From NCBI RefSeq assembly GCF_001751255.1, contig NZ_LJGW01000486.1, forward strand, positions 1 to 36,456: DNA of 36,456 bases, given 5' to 3'. The DNA is from Streptomyces nanshensis. GTDB taxonomy: Bacteria > Actinomycetota > Actinomycetes > Streptomycetales > Streptomycetaceae. A program made the position numbers and the translations under genes. The notes under the pieces were generated by a model that saw nothing but the letters and a program-made list of their open reading frames with translations, ran no database searches and had not been told where the DNA came from. Each line of letters opens with the position of its first letter. Position 1 is the first letter of the stretch. Below, one piece after another: positions 33,576 to 36,456 of this stretch.

Positions 33576-34416
33576 GGCCCCCGCCTTCCAACTCGCCGTC
33601 GATCACCCGCTGCGCGACGCGTGACCGCAGTTCGGCGGCCTGCGTCGCATCGATGAGGCCGCGTTCGGACCACTGCCGGAGGGCGAGCAGCAGCGACTCG
33701 CCCCCGGCGATACGCTCCGATCGCTCCGTTCTCTCTGTCTTCTTGTCCTCCTCCTTCTCCTCCCACCGGGGAGCGGCCGGGGTCTCGGACGGAGGGCGGA
33801 GGACGTCGATGAGATGACCGACGTCGAACCGGTCGAAGCGCCGTAGAGCGTCGCCGATCGTGGCGGCTATCAGCACGTTGGCCGCGCGCTGCTCGGTGGA
33901 GTGACGGTCGAGGATCTGCTCCAACAGGATGCCGAGAACGGTCGGTTCACGCTCGTCCGTGCCCCGCTCCACCGGGCCTCCGGAGTAGCCCGAGTAGTCA
34001 CCGAGATGCTGGTCCGCCGTCAACTGCAAGGCCTCGATGACGCCGCCGCCTTCGCACATGTGGCGGGTGCCGCCGTCGTCGACGCTTCCGGTCAACTTGG
34101 CGTCGCCGGGGGCGGGACGGTACGGGCCCGACCACCGGTCTCCGCGCTTGGCGAGCCCCGCCGTCGGCACGGGCAGCGGCACGTCCTGGGGATCGGCGAT
34201 CTCGATCAGCGCCAGATCGGCGTCCTTGGCCCGCTCGCAGACATGTCCCCGCACGCTGCGTTCGCCGGTCAGGTCGATCTCCACCGCGTCGTCGAGAGGG
34301 TCCAGCCCCTGTAAGCAGTGCAGCGCCGTGAGCACGTACCGGCGTGTGAGCAGGAACCCGGCACCCAGGCGCCGCCGCGACTGTCGGAGATCCACCCAAT
34401 AGCCGCCGCGTGTCAT
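33568..34416 (-). CDS. Intracellular trypsin-like serine protease with charged linker and C-terminal helices
   Basis: A 282-residue protein whose first ~205 residues are a chymotrypsin-fold protease. The catalytic triad is His33 (LTALHCLQG), Asp67 (KDADLALIEI) and Ser145 (GYSGGPV). GAGFLLTRRYVLTALHC is the typical lead-in. There is no signal peptide or propeptide-like segment before the fold, so it should act in the cytoplasm. Residues ~213-238 are a highly charged linker rich in Lys/Arg/Glu. Residues 240-276 (LLLALRQWSERGLIDATQAAELRSRV) form helices of unknown family, perhaps an adaptor domain. It overlaps the Trypco1 gene by 4 bp upstream and the STAND gene by 8 bp downstream, so the three are made together. 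Likely effector or activating protease of the cassette. Confidence 0.9.
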   Translation of the reverse strand: MTRGGYWVDLRQSRRRLGAGFLLTRRYVLTALHCLQGLDPLDDAVEIDLTGERSVRGHVCERAKDADLALIEIADPQDVPLPVPTAGLAKRGDRWSGPYRPAPGDAKLTGSVDDGGTRHMCEGGGVIEALQLTADQHLGDYSGYSGGPVERGTDEREPTVLGILLEQILDRHSTEQRAANVLIAATIGDALRRFDRFDVGHLIDVLRPPSETPAAPRWEEKEEDKKTERTERSERIAGGESLLLALRQWSERGLIDATQAAELRSRVAQRVIDGELEGGGRA

Positions 34417-34730
34417 GGAGTTCCCGGGTGCCGTTCCACGGTGAGGGTGATCTCGAAGGAGGCCTCGGCGGACGCCTTGGAGAGGATCACCCCGGCCTCG
34501 GCTCCTAGCGTGAGTCCGAAGGTGACCTCTGCGCTGGAGACGCTCCATCCGTCGCGCTGCGATGTGCCGGACAGCGACTGCTGCGCGATGGAGGAGGCCT
34601 GAACGATGGCCGCCTGCACCTCGGCGGCACGCTCGCTGAGCAGTTCGGAGGAGCGTGTCCTGCTGCCGATCTGGCGGGAGCCGGCCGCGTCGAGCACGAC
34701 CGTTTCGACTCTGACCTCTGGCACTGCCAC
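34413..34730 (-). CDS. Trypsin-co-occurring domain 1 (Trypco1, CU044_2847-like) protein
   Basis: A 105-residue protein from GTG 34730 (VAVPEVRVETVVLD), with GGGGGA 8 bases upstream. ATG 34808 also opens the frame, but that extension reads like promoter DNA. After a helical middle (residues 25-52) the C-terminal part has the family hallmark VTFGLTLGAEAG, then VILSKASAEASFEITLTV (about 69-98). This small beta/alpha domain is found next to, or fused to, trypsin-like proteases in predicted conflict systems, and is thought to be a regulator or adaptor of the protease. Its TGA overlaps the ATG of the protease gene (ATGA). Biochemical function is unknown for the family. Confidence 0.87.
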   Translation of the reverse strand: MAVPEVRVETVVLDAAGSRQIGSRTRSSELLSERAAEVQAAIVQASSIAQQSLSGTSQRDGWSVSSAEVTFGLTLGAEAGVILSKASAEASFEITLTVERHPGTP

Positions 34731-34833
34731 TGCGTACGTCCCCCGATCGCCACCCTCGGCCCTCCGTGCGTCAACCATGGTAGGCGCGGCGGCAGTTGTG
34801 CGCGCCATACCCCGAACTCGGTCACTGCCGGGG

Positions 34834-35571
34834 TCAGTTGCCGCGTCCGCGGCCTTCGTGCCGGAGCTCTTCCAGGTCGCGGGCCGACTGCGCCAGCAGT
34901 GCCCGCATCGCCGACTCCGCCGCGTCCGCGTCGCCCGCCCGTACGGCGTCGAGTACCGCCCCGTGGCTGGGCACCGGGTTCTGCGGGCGGTGGCCCGTGG
35001 TGTGGACGAGGCGGTCGCGGAAGGCGAGGCCCGTGGCGATGACCGTCTCCATCCGCTCCAGCATCTCGTTGTGGGAGGCGGCCAACAGGGCGCGGTGGAA
35101 GGCGAGATCGGCCGCGACGGCCTCGTCGCCGACCTCCGAGGCCCGTGCCATGGCCTGGAGCGCCTCGTCCAGGACGGCGAGGTCCTCCTCCGTACGGCGT
35201 TCCGCAGCGAGCCGTACCGCCGCCGGTTCGACGATGCCGCGTACCTCGCCCAGGTCGCGCAGCAGCGGGTTCCCGGCGCCGGCCGCCGGGCCCCGCGCGA
35301 ACTCGAACTGCCAGCGCAGCACGTCCGCGTCGAGGAGGTGCCAGTCGGCGCGCGGCCGTACGAACGTGCCGCGTTTCTGCCGGGCGTCGACCATGCCCTT
35401 CGCGGCGAGCACCTTCAGCGATTCGCGCAACGCCGTGAGGCTGACGCCCAGTTCGGCCTGGAGCGCGCCCAGGTCGAGCGTGTCGCCCTCCGCGACCCGG
35501 CCGCTGAGCACCCGGTGCGCGATGGCCTCCACGGTCTGGCCGTGCACTCCGCGCCGCGCGTAACCGGACAT
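34834..35571 (-). CDS. GntR-family (FadR/FCD subfamily) transcriptional regulator
   Basis: A 245-residue regulator. The N-terminal winged helix (about 8-75) has QTVEAIAHRVLSGRVAEGDTL, then ELGVSLTALRESLKVLAAKGMVDARQKRGTFV. The C-terminal FCD domain (about 100-240) is all-helical with DLAFHRALLAASHN and the metal/ligand-site histidine in VPSHGAVLDAV. This subfamily senses small organic acids or sugar acids. ATG 35571 is chosen over ATG 35622 because the fold begins right after it. It is downstream of the SDR dehydrogenase on the same strand, so it may control that gene and its substrate pathway. It ends 103 bp before the Trypco1 start, without a visible terminator. Confidence 0.91.
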   Translation of the reverse strand: MSGYARRGVHGQTVEAIAHRVLSGRVAEGDTLDLGALQAELGVSLTALRESLKVLAAKGMVDARQKRGTFVRPRADWHLLDADVLRWQFEFARGPAAGAGNPLLRDLGEVRGIVEPAAVRLAAERRTEEDLAVLDEALQAMARASEVGDEAVAADLAFHRALLAASHNEMLERMETVIATGLAFRDRLVHTTGHRPQNPVPSHGAVLDAVRAGDADAAESAMRALLAQSARDLEELRHEGRGRGN

Positions 35572-35699
35572 GTCCTCGCTCGCCTTCTCCGCTGCTCCCC
35601 CGGTACGGCTTGGCTTCCGCACCGGGCCCTGTCACCGGCGGCCCTCCCCGGCCGGCGGCTCAACCACCGCCTCACGCCGAGGACTTCACGCCGCGCACG

Positions 35700-36456
35700 T
35701 CACGCCGACGACTTCATGACGCTCCAGCCCCCGTCGACCAGCAGACTCGCGCCCGTGACGTACGAGGCCTCCGGCGAGGCAAGGTACGCGATAGCCGAGG
35801 CGACCTCCTCGGGTGTGCCGAAGCGGCCGGCGGCGGTCTCCGCGACGCTGGACGCGCGCTCCTCCTCGGGCACCCGGTCCCACAGCCCGGTCAGCACCGG
35901 GCCGGGCAGCACCGTGTTGACCCGTACCTCCGGCCCGTACTCGACCGTCAACTGGCCGCCCAGCGACAGCAGTCCGCCCTTCGCCGCCGCATAGGCGGGG
36001 TGGCCGGGGATGCCGCGGTGCGCGTGCACGGAGGAGACCAGGACGACCGCTCCGCGTTCCGCGCGCAGATCCTCCAGGCAGGCCCGTACGCCGAGGAAGG
36101 CGGCGGTGAGGCCGACGGAGAGCTGACGGTTCCACGACTCGGGCGAGGTCTCGTGCGCCGGGGCGACCTCGACCCGTACGGCGTTGCTGACGAGGACGCC
36201 GACGAGGCCGTAGGCGTGCGCGGAGTCCAGGACGCGCCGCCAGGAGTCCTCCTGGCCGACGTCCGCGGGGACGAAGACGGCCTCGCCGCCCGACCGCCGG
36301 ATCTCCTGGGCGACCAGCGGGCCACGCTCCTCGTCGACGTCGGCGACCACGACGGCGGCGCCCTCCGCCGCCAGGCGGCGCGCGGTGGCCGCGCCGATGC
36401 CGGTGGCGGCGCCGGTGACGACGGCGGTACGGCCGTGGAAGCGGCCCTGCGCACCG
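35700..36456 (-). CDS. SDR-family NAD(P)-dependent oxidoreductase (N-terminus cut by window edge)
   Basis: About 252 residues of a short-chain dehydrogenase/reductase; the start codon lies beyond the right edge. The nucleotide-binding motif TGAATGIG is about 14 residues into the visible part, followed by the acidic ADVDEE after strand 2, which favours NAD over NADP. The catalytic Ser is in LVSSVHAH, and YxxxK is YAAAK in GHPAYAAAKGGL. The C-terminus ends YVTGASLLVDGGWSV as is standard. GVRACLEDLRAERG and IPGHPAY are typical of sugar or polyol dehydrogenases. With the FadR-type regulator downstream it probably belongs to a sugar, aldonate or polyol catabolic locus continuing to the right. Confidence 0.93.
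   Translation of the reverse strand, partial: GAQGRFHGRTAVVTGAATGIGAATARRLAAEGAAVVVADVDEERGPLVAQEIRRSGGEAVFVPADVGQEDSWRRVLDSAHAYGLVGVLVSNAVRVEVAPAHETSPESWNRQLSVGLTAAFLGVRACLEDLRAERGAVVLVSSVHAHRGIPGHPAYAAAKGGLLSLGGQLTVEYGPEVRVNTVLPGPVLTGLWDRVPEEERASSVAETAAGRFGTPEEVASAIAYLASPEASYVTGASLLVDGGWSVMKSSA

Noticed and set aside
34731..34808. ATG 34808 as start of the Trypco1 gene
   Set aside because: The added residues are low quality and GTG 34730 has a purine-rich ribosome binding site at the right distance; the family is normally about 100 residues.

Overview
The window looks like chromosomal DNA of a Streptomyces-type actinomycete. Base composition is very GC-rich with strong G/C at third codon positions. 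It carries a conservon (cvn) operon, an actinobacterial FadB/thiolase/acyl-CoA dehydrogenase cluster with an F420-type oxidoreductase, an ANTAR regulator, a DUF1707/LiaF-like protein, and an AfsR/SARP-type STAND regulator. No rRNA, tRNA or CRISPR array was seen.

Layout. (1) 1-2929, plus strand: the 3' end of cvnA, then cvnB (roadblock), cvnC (DUF742), cvnD (small GTPase) and cvnE (CYP157-like P450), all overlapping. (2) 2939-13019, minus strand: a lipid catabolism block. It holds an acyl-CoA synthetase with a divergent MerR regulator (5004-5903, plus), then a cluster transcribed right to left: alpha-methylacyl-CoA racemase, F420-type oxidoreductase, acyl-CoA dehydrogenase, thiolase and FadB. 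This set fits beta-oxidation of straight and methyl-branched acyl-CoAs. (3) 13267-16024, plus: a SIS-domain protein, a class II aldolase and a DeoR repressor, a likely amino-sugar catabolic unit, with a long dyad upstream. (4) 16162-22546: a family III CoA transferase whose lobes appear in swapped order, a DUF1707/LiaF-like protein, a membrane protein, a GH25 lysozyme-like protein without a signal peptide, OsmC, an Fpg/Nei glycosylase and a GAF-ANTAR regulator. (5) 22633-27284, minus: a DUF4236 protein, a ClpC-like ATPase and a secreted phospholipase D-like protein. (6) 27741-29694: a SnoaL-like protein, a frameshifted IS5-family transposase and a VOC-fold protein, bounded by CTAG-flanked, IS-end-like sequences. 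(7) 29691-34730, minus: three overlapping genes encoding a Trypsin-co-occurring-domain-1 protein, an intracellular trypsin-like protease and a 1294-residue TPR-SARP-NB-ARC-TPR protein. (8) 34834-36456, minus: a FadR-type GntR regulator and an SDR dehydrogenase cut by the window edge.

The most interesting part is region 7. A Trypco1 protein, a signal-less trypsin-like protease and a STAND ATPase, translationally coupled, match the architecture predicted for NTP-dependent biological conflict (immunity-like) systems of multicellular bacteria. In this cassette the STAND protein also carries a SARP DNA-binding domain preceded by an unusual helical N-terminal module of about 335 residues. A degraded mobile element ends exactly at its stop codon.

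All calls are by reading the sequence. Family names rest on recognised motifs, not on database searches.
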